Source: JAGTVG01 sp942491935 (lineage in GTDB: Bacteria > Bacteroidota > Bacteroidia > Cytophagales > Cyclobacteriaceae). From it: a stretch of 64,000 nucleotides of DNA. The DNA is taken from positions 1 to 64,000 of the forward strand of contig CALOCZ010000025.1 in assembly GCA_942491935.1 (NCBI GenBank), given 5' to 3'. Positions 17,086 to 28,010 of this stretch are shown one piece after another. Made by a program: the position numbers and the translations under genes. The notes beneath the pieces were generated by a model. It searched no databases, was not told where the DNA came from, and saw only the letters and a list, made by a program, of their open reading frames with translations. Position 1 is the first letter of the stretch. The number at the start of each line of letters is the position of its first letter.

Positions 17086-19563
17086 ATGAGAATCATTTTA
17101 AGCCTTATTTTTTTTACTTCTCTTTTTATGGTAAGCATATGCTATCCTCAACCACCAGCTGGTCCTGGAAAAGATGGCAATACTCCATCCATTGGAGTAC
17201 TTAGTGGGAAGGTTTTGGACAACAAGTCACATAATCCCCTCCCTTATTCTAATGTTGTAATAAACACCGAACGTGACTCGACTATGATCAGTGGAACAAT
17301 CGCTAGTGGTGATGGCAGTTTTATTCTGCAAAAAATTCCTTATGGAAGATATTATATTGAAGTAAAATTTATAGGATTTGATAAAAAGATTATCAGAGAT
17401 ATAAGAATAACTCCTGAGCATACGGTCTTCGATCTTGGTGAGATCATGTTAAAAGAGGCGGTTGAGCAACTTCAGGAGGTAGAAGTTACAGCAGAAAGGT
17501 CTCCAGTCGAATATCATATTGATAAGAAAGTAGTTCGTGTAAGCGAGAATCTAAATGCAATTGGAGGAAGTGCTGCAGAGGCCCTTGTAAATATTCCTTC
17601 AATAACGGTTGATGTTGAAGGCAATGTTTCCCTTCGTGGGAGTTCAAGTTATACCGTACTTATTGATGGAAAACCCAGTCCGTTGGATGGCAGTGATGCG
17701 CTTCGACAGATTCCAGCAAGTGCGGTTGAAAATATAGAGATCATAACAAACCCTTCTGCGAAATATGATCCGGATGGATTGGCTGGAATTATCAATGTAA
17801 TTACAAAAAAAAGAGCGTTGGATGGATTCAGTGGTCTAGTGAATGCTTCTGTTGGAACAGGTGATAAGTATAGAGGTGATTTCCTGATAAACTATAAGAA
17901 TGACAAACTCTCTGCTTTTCTGGGGGCTGATTATACAAATGAAACCCGGTCAGGTGAAATTGTTGTTTCCCAGATGAGCATCAGGAATGATACATCCTAT
18001 TATATTGACCATAGCGGCGAAGGTCCTTTTTCAAGAAGTGGTTACGCCATTAAAGGAGGAATTGGATATAAATTTAACAATAAGAACAACATTCTGCTTG
18101 ATGGAAGCTACGGATATTCTAATTTTAGCCGGTCATCCAGTGAAAAGTTCAAAGAGTATTCAATGCCGTCCTCGTCTGAATTGTATTATTTACAAAATGA
18201 AAGCGATACTCGACATGAAGACTTTTACACCTTGTCTCTTAATTATGAGAGATTATTCAATAATAAAGATCATAAACTGACTTCTTATATTTACTATACA
18301 CAGGAATGGGGAGGCTCAAATGAAAATATTGACCGGTACATAACGGATGAAAACTGGGAAGTGATTGATAATAAACCGTATCGCATTTTTATTGATGAAC
18401 CTGCGAAAGAATATGAATTAAGATTCCAGTCGGATTATTCCAGGCCCATTGGAATAGATGGAAAGTTAGAAGCCGGATATCAGATTCGAAGTGAAAAAGA
18501 AATAGAAAGCTATTATTTCTCAGAATGGGATAACGATTTAAATGATTGGGCAAATAATCCTGATTTTTCAAATTCTCTGGATTTTACAAGGAATATCCAG
18601 GCTATGTATGCCATTTACGCTGATAATGTATTGGGATTTGATTATCAGTTTGGCCTTCGAGGGGAATATACTTACCGCAGTGTACAGAATATCAAATCAG
18701 AAGAGCCATCTGTACTGGATCGGTTCGACTACTTTCCTTCTGCACATATTTCAAGAAAAATAGGAAAACAAGACCAGGCCCAGATCAGCTATAGCCGAAG
18801 AATCCGTCGGCCCAGGGGATTTCAATTAGATCCATTTATAAATTATATGGACCCTAATACAATCCGGATAGGGAATCCGGAATTATTACCAGAATATACA
18901 GATTCATATGAGTTAGCATATCAAAAGGGTCTTGGGAAATCATTCATCAGCCTTGAGGGCTATTACCGCTTGACGCATGATGCCATGACTCGTGTCACAG
19001 ATGTTCTGGAGGATGGTACACGTGTCTTGACAATGGAAAACCTCAATGAAGAACATGCTATGGGTGCAGAGTTGATGTTAAATTTTCTAATAAATCAATG
19101 GTTTAATTTCAATATTAGTGGAAATGTATATCAATATAAACTAAATGGAACCGTTTCCGAGGTTGAAGTAAACAATTCCAGCACGAATTATGATTCAAGA
19201 TTTAATTTGAATTTTCGTATCACACCAACAACCCGCCTACAGTTCCAGGGATTTTACCAGGGGCCATCAGTAACTGCCCAGGGAAGACGCGAGGATTTCC
19301 TGATGACAAGTGCCGCTATAAAACAGGACTTCTTTAAAGAGAAGTTATCTGCGACCTTACAGATTCAGGATATATTTGGCACTGGCAATTTTAATTTCGT
19401 AAATGAAGGCCCTGGGTTTTATGACACTATTTACAGGACTCGGGAGTCTCAGGTTGTTAGACTAACTTTGGCTTTTAGAATAAATAATTATAAAAAACAA
19501 AATGGCAACAGGGGGGAAGGGCTTGAAAATGGGAATGGCATGGATCAGGAAATAGGATATTAG
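17086..19563 (+). CDS. TonB-dependent receptor-like outer membrane beta-barrel protein
   Basis: 825 residues. Signal peptide (residues 1-22), a carboxypeptidase-regulatory-like domain (about 33-115: GVLSGKVLDNKSHNPLPYSNV), a plug domain (about 125-240: VNIPSITVDVEGNVSLRGSSSY and NPSAKYDPDGLAGIINVITKK), and a long barrel ending VRLTLAFRINNYKKQ plus a short polar tail. This is the 'outer membrane beta-barrel family' architecture; there is no SusD partner, so it is not a polysaccharide-utilisation pair. The substrate is unknown. It is 57 nt before the ECF sigma gene and is probably co-transcribed. Confidence 0.87.
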   Translation: MRIILSLIFFTSLFMVSICYPQPPAGPGKDGNTPSIGVLSGKVLDNKSHNPLPYSNVVINTERDSTMISGTIASGDGSFILQKIPYGRYYIEVKFIGFDKKIIRDIRITPEHTVFDLGEIMLKEAVEQLQEVEVTAERSPVEYHIDKKVVRVSENLNAIGGSAAEALVNIPSITVDVEGNVSLRGSSSYTVLIDGKPSPLDGSDALRQIPASAVENIEIITNPSAKYDPDGLAGIINVITKKRALDGFSGLVNASVGTGDKYRGDFLINYKNDKLSAFLGADYTNETRSGEIVVSQMSIRNDTSYYIDHSGEGPFSRSGYAIKGGIGYKFNNKNNILLDGSYGYSNFSRSSSEKFKEYSMPSSSELYYLQNESDTRHEDFYTLSLNYERLFNNKDHKLTSYIYYTQEWGGSNENIDRYITDENWEVIDNKPYRIFIDEPAKEYELRFQSDYSRPIGIDGKLEAGYQIRSEKEIESYYFSEWDNDLNDWANNPDFSNSLDFTRNIQAMYAIYADNVLGFDYQFGLRGEYTYRSVQNIKSEEPSVLDRFDYFPSAHISRKIGKQDQAQISYSRRIRRPRGFQLDPFINYMDPNTIRIGNPELLPEYTDSYELAYQKGLGKSFISLEGYYRLTHDAMTRVTDVLEDGTRVLTMENLNEEHAMGAELMLNFLINQWFNFNISGNVYQYKLNGTVSEVEVNNSSTNYDSRFNLNFRITPTTRLQFQGFYQGPSVTAQGRREDFLMTSAAIKQDFFKEKLSATLQIQDIFGTGNFNFVNEGPGFYDTIYRTRESQVVRLTLAFRINNYKKQNGNRGEGLENGNGMDQEIGY

Positions 19564-19620
19564 TGAAAATTAATTATTCCTTGTATGTTGAGCTTTTGTC
19601 ATCGATTATATTAAAATGAA

Positions 19621-20229
19621 ATGCTTAACTTAAGTATTAAATTGATCGATAGAATGGAGAAAGAGGATCATATCCTGGTAAGTGATTTGAAAAATGGCGG
19701 GGAGGAGGCTTTCAGGTACCTCGTTGATCAATATCAGGATAAGGTTTATAATACTTGTATAAGTTTCGTCAAAAATCCGGATGATGCAGACGATCTTACC
19801 CAGGAAGTGTTTATAGAAGTTTATAATTCAATTCATAAGTTCAGGCTAGAATCAAAACTATCAACCTGGATCTATCGAATTGCAGTCAATAAATCCCTTG
19901 AGCACCTAAGGAAAATGAAAAGAAAAAAAAGGTCTGGGTTTCTTTTTTGGACAGGAAATGAAGATTCAAAATCAAAGCTGGAGGTGCCAGATTTCAATCA
20001 TCCCGGGGTAATGGCTGAAAACAAGGAGGGCGCAAAAATACTATTTCAAGCAATAGATAAGCTTCCGGATAATCAAAGAATTGCCTTTACCCTCCACAAG
20101 CTTGAAGACTTAAGTTATGATCAAATTGCTGAAGTTATGCAAAAATCATTATCTTCTGTTGAATCCCTCATGCATAGAGCTAAATTAAATTTGAGAAAGG
20201 AATTATTTATTTATTATAAATCTTTATAA
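19621..20229 (+). CDS. ECF-type RNA polymerase sigma factor
   Basis: 202 residues. Region 2 reads AFRYLVDQYQDKVYNTCISF...DADDLTQEVFIEVYNSI with the WIYRIAVNKSLEHLR -10 recognition helix. A charged linker follows, then region 4 (LPDNQRIAFTLHKLEDLSYDQIAEVM...SSVESLMHRAKLNLRKEL). A second ATG 11 codons in (19654) may be the real start. Directly downstream are a one-helix membrane protein and a CnrX-like protein, so the sigma factor is probably held at the membrane by an anti-sigma factor and released by an envelope signal. Confidence 0.92.
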   Translation: MLNLSIKLIDRMEKEDHILVSDLKNGGEEAFRYLVDQYQDKVYNTCISFVKNPDDADDLTQEVFIEVYNSIHKFRLESKLSTWIYRIAVNKSLEHLRKMKRKKRSGFLFWTGNEDSKSKLEVPDFNHPGVMAENKEGAKILFQAIDKLPDNQRIAFTLHKLEDLSYDQIAEVMQKSLSSVESLMHRAKLNLRKELFIYYKSL

Positions 20230-20245
20230 AAACGCAAGATTCTTT

Positions 20246-20623
20246 ATGGATAAGCATCTAAATAAAAGAAAAATGAAGAAAACTGATCAACATATTGAAG
20301 ATCTTGTTAATAAAACAATAAAGGCTTTTGACGGGGCCAAGAGGGCCAATCCCAAGCCATTTCTATTTACAAGGATACAGGCACGCAGAGAAAAAAGAAA
20401 AGAGTCTGCAATCAGATCAGGTTTTTTATCACCTGCTTTTCAAGGGATAACACTCACTCTGGTTATTTTGATAGTAGCTTTTAATATTTTTACTGCAACC
20501 AGGATATTTACAGGTTCAGTATCAACCGATTCGCAAACAGCGGATGAAACGGCTTTTGTGGAGGAATTATATCCATCCACTCCTACATTATACAATATCA
20601 ATCAAACGACTTCAAATCCTTAA
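20246..20623 (+). CDS. Single-helix membrane protein, probable anti-sigma factor
   Basis: 125 residues: a charged N-terminal cytoplasmic part (about 1-70, Lys/Arg-rich), one membrane helix (about 74-95, GITLTLVILIVAFNIFTA), and a short Ser/Thr-rich periplasmic tail. Size, topology and its place 16 nt after an ECF sigma gene fit an anti-sigma factor of the CnrY type. It has no zinc-finger anti-sigma motif, so this is inference from context. A second ATG 9 codons in is an alternative start. Confidence 0.65.
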   Translation: MDKHLNKRKMKKTDQHIEDLVNKTIKAFDGAKRANPKPFLFTRIQARREKRKESAIRSGFLSPAFQGITLTLVILIVAFNIFTATRIFTGSVSTDSQTADETAFVEELYPSTPTLYNINQTTSNP

Positions 20624-20626
20624 ACT

Positions 20627-21154
20627 ATGAAATTATTATCGAATAAAAGATTTCTATGGATCCTCATTTTGATTCTTTTAATCCTTAACCTTGTGTCCTT
20701 GGGGACCATTTGGTTCAATGATTGGGATAACAACTTTCCCAGACTGAGGGAATCCAGGACTTTCGCGCAAAGAGATCATTTTCTGAAAAGTAAATTAAAC
20801 TTTTCTCCGAGTCAACAAGCTAAGTTTGACTCTCTTCTGACGAATCATCGCAGTGAACTTGAAATAAAAGCAGATGAGATCAGAACTTTAAGAGAAGAGC
20901 TGATAAGCATGATGCGGAATCAGGATTTATCGGCAGAATCTGAAGACATTGTACGGGCAATCGGTGAACGTCAAAGTGAGTTAGAAATACTGAATTATAA
21001 TCATTTCAAAGAAGTTATGGCGATATGCAATGATGAACAGAAGCAGATTTTCATAGAAACTATTAAAAGAGCTGTAGGACCTCATTATCGAAAAGGAAAC
21101 CCAGGTGAAAGGAGTGACTTTAGAAGGAACTCAAGAGGGGAAGGAAGGAGATAG
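20627..21154 (+). CDS. CnrX/Spy-like membrane-anchored periplasmic sensor
   Basis: 175 residues: N-terminal membrane anchor (9-30), then an all-helical periplasmic domain with a degenerate LTxxQ start (LNFSPSQQAKF, 57-67) and a second box (AICNDEQKQIF, 132-142). His126 and Met131 in NHFKEVM lie where CnrX places metal-binding His and Met, though the spacing is not identical. Family members (CnrX, ZraP, Spy) sense metal or envelope stress. The tail is Arg/Gly-rich. The gene starts 3 nt after the anti-sigma candidate, giving a sigma / anti-sigma / sensor order. Confidence 0.72.
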   Translation: MKLLSNKRFLWILILILLILNLVSLGTIWFNDWDNNFPRLRESRTFAQRDHFLKSKLNFSPSQQAKFDSLLTNHRSELEIKADEIRTLREELISMMRNQDLSAESEDIVRAIGERQSELEILNYNHFKEVMAICNDEQKQIFIETIKRAVGPHYRKGNPGERSDFRRNSRGEGRR

Positions 21155-21278
21155 TTATTTAACCAGCTATCAGATAAGATTGATCAAATACCTTCGTTGA
21201 AACACTCAATCTTAATTCATATTTCATTCAGGATACTGGTTCTGATCAGAGGATAAATCCCATATTCTCATAATATCT

Positions 21279-23696
21279 TTAAAATTTATAAGTCAAGCCC
21301 AGTCTCACCACCTGAGTTTCAAAATAGTTTTCATACAAAGCTGTAAATCCTTCACCTTGAATATCCTGCTTGACACCAAATTTATTAAGGATGTCAATAA
21401 ACGAAAATTGCAGTTCACCCTTTTGTTTAAACAAGGATTTTTTCAGCCCCACATCCAAGGATGATCTGGTATACTGCTTCCCCTGCGGAATATTTTTTGG
21501 AGCATAATAGATATATGTTAGTTGGAATTGAAGCTGCACCGACAGATCAAATTGATTATTGATCTTGATGTCCCAGGTATTGTCCTCAGTACGGGGGATG
21601 TAGAAGGGCCTTTCATAGGGGAAAGAGTAGGGTCCCGTAATAACTGTCTATGATGTTTTTATACCAGTTGAAGCTGCCATTGATCTTCCAGAAATTTCCT
21701 ATTTCCTGAGTGAAAACAACCTCAATCCCGCTGTTTGTGGCTTTCCCTACATTTTGATAAATTTTATTTATGATGTTATAATCCTGACTTGTACTATCAA
21801 TAGCATATATCCGTAAAAAATGACCATCTATTATACGATGATATCCTGATATATAAACAAATCCCGTATTCCAGTTATGTTTATAAGCCAGTTCAAAAGT
21901 AGAGGTAAACTGTGGCCTCAGATATGGATTTCCCACTTTCAATAATTCAGGATCATCATATTTAGGGAAGATCCTCAACTCAGGCTCGCCAGGTCGATCA
22001 ATGCGATTGTTATAGAACACTGAGATATTATTCTTATCATTTATTTTATAGGTTAGTCTAATATTTGGATATACCTTGAAGTAAGAGTAGGAGTCATTCT
22101 CCTCATAATATATATTTTCTTCAGGTAAATTGTAGAAGACATTGGTCTGTTCTATCCTCAAACCCGCTTCAATATCGTAATACTGCTTCTCATGGACATA
22201 ATTCACATATCCGGCATATATATCTTCTCCCCACTCTGACCAATCACCTAATCCTGGATATATGATCGAATTTTCACCCATTCCAATTTCGTAGGTTACG
22301 GGGATCCTTCTTATTTGTAATTTAATTCCTGATTCTATCCTTCCGGATTTTAGCGGTTTCACATAATCTAGTAAAAATGGGATGGTATGTTCCGTAGCGA
22401 TCAAATGCGTTGTATCCTTCGAAATCCGTGTAGAAGAGCTATCCGTAAGATAATAAGCTTCATCTTCCCACCCTCGTGTATATTGCAAACTGGCACTAAG
22501 TTCATGACCTGGCTGATCAAATTGATGTTTATAATCCACTCTGAAATTCAAAAAGCCGGTAACTTCTGATTCAGACCATGCCCAGAATCGATATCTCTCC
22601 ATATCTGTTGCATTGATAAATGGAACCTGGGCAGTATCGATATGGTGTTCATAATCGAGAATCGAACTAAATGTAAAGGTATTTTGTTCATCTAAATTCC
22701 AATCCAGCCCAGCTTTGACTATGTATTGGATCTGCTTTCTGTTCTCCGGTACCTGGGAATAAATGGTCGTGCCATCATCATAATGCCTGGTAGTGAATTC
22801 ATTGTTAGGTAACTTTTTTTGAATTAGAACTTCAGATTGAAGGAAGGCATTTATCTTGGGAGTTTTATAATTGAAGTTCAAACTGGGAATTATCTTTGGA
22901 TTCAATGAATAGCTGCCTAGACTTGTTGGAAGGTCTTCCTTTTCTTTAGTCAATTGACCAAGGCCTAAGGTTAGACCGACATCTCCATTAAAACCTGAAA
23001 TACGTTCTTTTTTGTAAACGATATTAATAATACCAGCCATACCCGCCGCATCATATTTTGCAGAAGGATTATTGATTATTTCAATACTTTCGATATTGGC
23101 AGATGGTATATTGTCTAAACCTTTCTGATATCCAAATCCGGTTAAGCTGGATTGTTTCCCATCAATAAAAATCGCAACCCGATCACTTCCCCTCAATAGG
23201 ATTTTGCCTTCCTGTTCAACTGTTACACCTGGCAATCCGCGTAAGGCATCCAGAACTGATCCACCTGTTTGTGCGAACTGATCTTCCAACTTATAAGTTT
23301 TTGAATCCAGGCCGGCTTCAACAATTTCTTTCTTTGCGGTAATCAATACTTCATTCAACTGCTTGGTATTCTGAACCATCGCAATTTTTCCCAGGTCATA
23401 GAAATCATTTTTCTCTCCAACAAGTAATGGAATATCAGTACTTTCATAACCCACAAATGAACATGTAATGATATAATTTCCATCTGTTAATCCTGAAATA
23501 GAGAATCTTCCCTCATTATCGGTAAGGCCACCTGTTATTGATTCTTGATTTGATGCATCTTTTACCAAAATGGTAACAAATTGCAGAGGTTCATGTGATG
23601 AATTATCGATTATCCTCCCGGAAATTATCCCATGATTTTGTGCGATAAGCGAAAAACTAAAACCCAATGAAATGATTACCAAGACAATTGTTTCAT
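21279..23696 (-). pseudogene. TonB-dependent receptor-like barrel protein with two frameshifts
   Basis: The main open part, 21613-23682, has the carboxypeptidase-regulatory domain (GIISGRIIDNSSHEPLQFV), a plug (LDALRGLPGVTVEQEGKILLRG, NPSAKYDAAGMAGIINIVYKK) and most of a barrel. It then stops at DSYYGTLLFPL. One base over, the DNA continues PYSFPYERPFYIPRTEDN and on to 21279, ending VVRLGLTYKF, a normal barrel end. At the front, ATG at 23694-23696 plus MKQLS joins LVIISLGFSFSLIAQ with one missing base, restoring a perfect signal peptide. So two single-base changes (near 23683 and 21640) break an otherwise complete receptor, a paralogue of the one at 17086. Either a young pseudogene or assembly error. 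Confidence 0.8.
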
Positions 23697-24081
23697 TTGA
23701 TTTTTCTATGAAAAATGATAATAATTAATCCAAATTTAAATTTGATCGATAAAAATATCACGTCGTGTATTTTGAAATCCAATTTAAAAGCTTAGGAAAG
23801 AATGTGAATATGGCATTTTCGATAATTGGAAGCTTTTAATTTTATGATAAATCTACACACTAATCTTGAAGAAATTCTGATGAGGGAATAGTAAATTCCT
23901 AAAGGAAGTATCATGCTGAAATGACATCATAGATATAAAATGTCTTATAATTCCGTATCTTATGCATGAAAAACCTATCTAAAGTCTTAATCATATCTGT
24001 TGCAGTATTGATAAATTTAAAATCTATTAGAATTTTTAATATTCCGGACATTTTCTACATGAATACAAAATTGATTAAATC
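23697..24081. other. Divergent intergenic region, 385 nt
   Basis: AT-rich gap between the broken receptor (minus) and the SnoaL-like gene (plus). I see no clear TAnnTTTG promoter, RNA gene or repeat. Confidence 0.35.
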
Positions 24082-24116
24082 ATGAAACATATTTTTCTTT
24101 TATTCTCTTAAGTGCA

Positions 24117-24506
24117 ATGGTTCCGATAACCATATATGCACAAGGAACGACTTCAAATAATAACGACAAGAAGGAAATCTATAATCTGATTGATCAGTAC
24201 CTGGAAGGCAGACAAACGAAAGATACCGTACTGCTTCAGAGTATTTTAACCACTGACATCGACCAACTGGTTTCTTCAGGGGAATGGAGAATAGGAATTG
24301 ATGAATGTGTCGATGGTATGATGCGTAGTTCAGTCAGCAATCCGGGTAATAGAAAGATCGAAATTGATAAAATTCGATTGCTGGGCTCGGATGTTGGCCT
24401 TGCAGATGCCCGCTATGAGATAACTAATGCTGATGGAACAATAAGGAAAATGTGGAGTACATTTATTGTTATAAAAGGCGATTCCAGGTGGATAAAAATT
24501 TCGTGA
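24117..24506 (+). CDS. SnoaL-like/DUF4440 family protein, frameshifted signal peptide
   Basis: 129 residues as readable. The body KKEIYNLIDQYLEGRQTKDTVLLQSILTTDIDQLVSSGEWRIG...NADGTIRKMWSTFIVIKG is the NTF2-like ketosteroid-isomerase/SnoaL pattern seen in exported polyketide-cyclase-like proteins. An ATG at 24082 begins MKHIFLLFS, and one inserted base would join it to LSAMVPITIYAQG, making a complete signal peptide. The protein also ends early, at WIKIS, where relatives have about ten more residues. It may be made from the later start without a leader, or be inactive. Function unknown. Confidence 0.6.
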   Translation: MVPITIYAQGTTSNNNDKKEIYNLIDQYLEGRQTKDTVLLQSILTTDIDQLVSSGEWRIGIDECVDGMMRSSVSNPGNRKIEIDKIRLLGSDVGLADARYEITNADGTIRKMWSTFIVIKGDSRWIKIS

Positions 24507-24612
24507 TTTCAATGTCCTGGTTCTGAATAATAAAAAAATCGACTATTTATCAGGTCTAAAAAGCGTATTTTAGAAAACACGTGGTTATTTTAGTAAAAAT
24601 AATAAAAGGCCT

Positions 24613-25638
24613 ATGAGAGAGGACTTCCTCCATGGTGATAAATCCTTCCTGAGCCCGGAAGATCAGGAAATTGAACAGGCACTGAGGCCTCTCAACTTTA
24701 GTGATTTTACCGGTCAGGAAAAAGTGGTTGAGAACCTCAAAATCTTCGTTCAGGCAGCAAAGAAAAGAGGGGAGTCCTTAGATCATGTTTTACTCCATGG
24801 ACCTCCTGGACTAGGTAAAACTACCCTTTCTTATATCATAGCCAATGAACTGGGAGCCAATATCAAGGTATCATCAGGCCCGGTACTGGATAAACCTGGC
24901 GATCTCGCCGGCCTCCTGACAAACCTCGAGCCGCATGATGTTTTATTTATCGATGAGATCCACAGACTGAATCCGGTAATTGAAGAGTATTTATACAGTG
25001 CTATGGAGGACTTCAGAATTGATATTATGCTGGATTCAGGTGCAAATGCAAGATCGGTTCAGATAAAGTTGAATCCTTTTACTTTGGTTGGCGCTACGAC
25101 ACGTGCTGGATTATTGACTTCACCGCTAAGATCAAGATTCGGCATCAATTCAAGGCTGGAATATTACCAGAGCAATTTATTGTCGAAGATCGTAAACAGA
25201 TCGTCTGGAATTCTAAATGTTCCCATCGAAAAAAATGCAGCAGAAGAAATAGCGAGGCGAAGCAGGGGTACCCCCAGGATAGCCAACAATCTCTTGCGTA
25301 GAACCCGTGATTTCGCAGATGTTAAGGGAAAAGGAATCGTAACGAAGGATATTGCAGAAATGGCACTTCTAGCCCTTGAAGTAGATCAGAACGGTTTGGA
25401 TGATATGGATAACCGGATCCTCCTTACCATTATAGAGAAGTTTAAAGGCGGCCCTGTGGGTTTAAGCACCATTGCTACTGCTTGCAGCGAAGAATCTGAT
25501 ACAATAGAAGAGGTTTATGAGCCGTTCCTGATACAGGAGGGTTACATTAAAAGAACCGCAAGAGGCAGGGAGGCAACTGAACTCGCTTACAAACATCTGA
25601 AAATTGTACCTCCCGGTAAGACTGGCACCCTCTTTTAA
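24613..25638 (+). CDS. ruvB: Holliday junction branch migration DNA helicase RuvB
   Basis: 341 residues, the normal length. Walker A is GPPGLGKT at 63-70, Walker B LFIDEIHRL at 111-119, sensor 1 LVGATTRAG, arginine finger region SPLRSRFG, and the C-terminal winged helix with GGPVGLSTIATACSEE and RTARGREAT. RuvB rings drive Holliday-junction migration with RuvA in recombination repair. It starts after a gap with no strong promoter and is followed 3 nt later by queG, as in many Bacteroidota. Confidence 0.97.
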   Translation: MREDFLHGDKSFLSPEDQEIEQALRPLNFSDFTGQEKVVENLKIFVQAAKKRGESLDHVLLHGPPGLGKTTLSYIIANELGANIKVSSGPVLDKPGDLAGLLTNLEPHDVLFIDEIHRLNPVIEEYLYSAMEDFRIDIMLDSGANARSVQIKLNPFTLVGATTRAGLLTSPLRSRFGINSRLEYYQSNLLSKIVNRSSGILNVPIEKNAAEEIARRSRGTPRIANNLLRRTRDFADVKGKGIVTKDIAEMALLALEVDQNGLDDMDNRILLTIIEKFKGGPVGLSTIATACSEESDTIEEVYEPFLIQEGYIKRTARGREATELAYKHLKIVPPGKTGTLF

Positions 25639-25641
25639 ATC

Positions 25642-26571
<930 letters not shown>

Positions 26572-26593
26572 CTATAAATGGATAGTAAATGAA

Positions 26594-27685
26594 TTAGAGC
26601 CACTTTTTACGCCTCATGTAAAAAAACATAACGAATACAATAATCAACATGATCCCAAGAGTTATCGGGTAGCCCCATTTTTCTTTCAATTCAGGCATAA
26701 ATTCAAAATTCATCCCGTATATCCCGGCCAGAAACGTTAATGGAACAAAAAACAAGGAGAAAATGGTCAGGGTTTTCATGATCACATTCAGGTTGTTACT
26801 TAAATTGGATATGTAGATGTCCATAATTGAGGTAACATAATCCCTGAAAGATTCGAAATCAGAATTCAAATGATTGGTATGGTCCAATACATCGTTAAAG
26901 TACATAATTGTTTCCTCTTTAATAAAATTAGTATCTTCCGAAGCAAGGTGCTTAACTGCCCCATGAATCATATATATCGTGCGTCTTAGGTCCAATATTT
27001 TTCTTCTTGTATGAATAATTTCTTCATTCATGTTCTTGCTTGGATTCGATAATACAAATTCCTCGAGATCTTCAATCTCTTCCCGGACATATTCCATTAC
27101 CAAGAAATATTGATCAACAATACTGTCAATTAGGGTATAAAATAAATAATCAGCACCCTTTAGTCGCAGTTTTCCTTTGTTGGATGTTATCCGATGTCGA
27201 ATTGGATCAAAAACATCTCCCTCCACTTTGTCCTGGAATGAAATCACATAGTTCTTGCCTAAAACCAAACTCAGGTGTTCGTCAATGATCTGTATATTTT
27301 CCTGGACCTTTTCAAGCCATACTATTTTGATCGTAGTGAATAAATGCTTGTCATACTCTTCTGCTTTCGGATGGTGTTCCGTATTCATAATATCTTCTGT
27401 CATCAGTTCATTGAAGCTGAAATACTGCGCCAGCTGGTTCATTAAGTGCTTATCCCCTACACCATCCAGATCGATCCAATTGATCTTATCCGGCTCAAAG
27501 CATTCCTTTAAATGATCAATATCTTTTATTTCGATGGTTTCTGTAGATTCATTATCATACTTGATCAGGGTGATATTAACTGTTGTATCTTTCTCACCTA
27601 CATATACCAGTTCTCCTGGAGAATTACCGACTTTCTTTTTGTATAGAGATTTTTTGATTGCTGAGATTGGGTTGATAATAGCCAT
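26594..27685 (-). CDS. corA: Magnesium/cobalt transporter CorA
   Basis: 363 residues. A long soluble funnel domain is followed by two C-terminal membrane helices; the first ends with the pore signature YGMNF at 323-327. The tail is basic (MRRKKWL), as in other CorA proteins. It forms an inner-membrane pentamer that takes up Mg2+ along the potential. Convergent with queG. Confidence 0.95.
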   Translation of the reverse strand: MAIINPISAIKKSLYKKKVGNSPGELVYVGEKDTTVNITLIKYDNESTETIEIKDIDHLKECFEPDKINWIDLDGVGDKHLMNQLAQYFSFNELMTEDIMNTEHHPKAEEYDKHLFTTIKIVWLEKVQENIQIIDEHLSLVLGKNYVISFQDKVEGDVFDPIRHRITSNKGKLRLKGADYLFYTLIDSIVDQYFLVMEYVREEIEDLEEFVLSNPSKNMNEEIIHTRRKILDLRRTIYMIHGAVKHLASEDTNFIKEETIMYFNDVLDHTNHLNSDFESFRDYVTSIMDIYISNLSNNLNVIMKTLTIFSLFFVPLTFLAGIYGMNFEFMPELKEKWGYPITLGIMLIIVFVMFFYMRRKKWL

Positions 27686-28010
27686 TTTTAATTAAATTTT
27701 TCGGATTGTTAAATAGTATGAAACATTTAATTCTTAAATATATTGATAATATCCTTTTTATTCATATTTCATAACCACACATTGCCCTGGATTCTTTCTA
27801 ACTTACATTATGTATACTCCAGACTCAATCACAAAAAGGCCATATCCTGAATGGCTTTATTATTTAATGCTCAATGAGTTTAATTTATGGACACATTTAT
27901 TCCACAACAACTATATTTTAATATTCAGGGTCTTTAGTTAAATTTAGAATCCGAAATTCAACTTATATACTTTGATCTAAAAAGATCAATTTGGATCTTA
28001 AAATCAAGCC
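27686..28010. other. Divergent intergenic region, 325 nt
   Basis: It separates corA (minus) from the large hypothetical membrane protein (plus). Very AT-rich; no clear promoter box, RNA gene or repeat seen. Confidence 0.35.

Noticed and set aside
17086..19563. Polysaccharide-utilisation locus (SusC/SusD)
   Set aside because: No SusD-like lipoprotein accompanies either receptor; the neighbours are a sigma factor and LTxxQ proteins.
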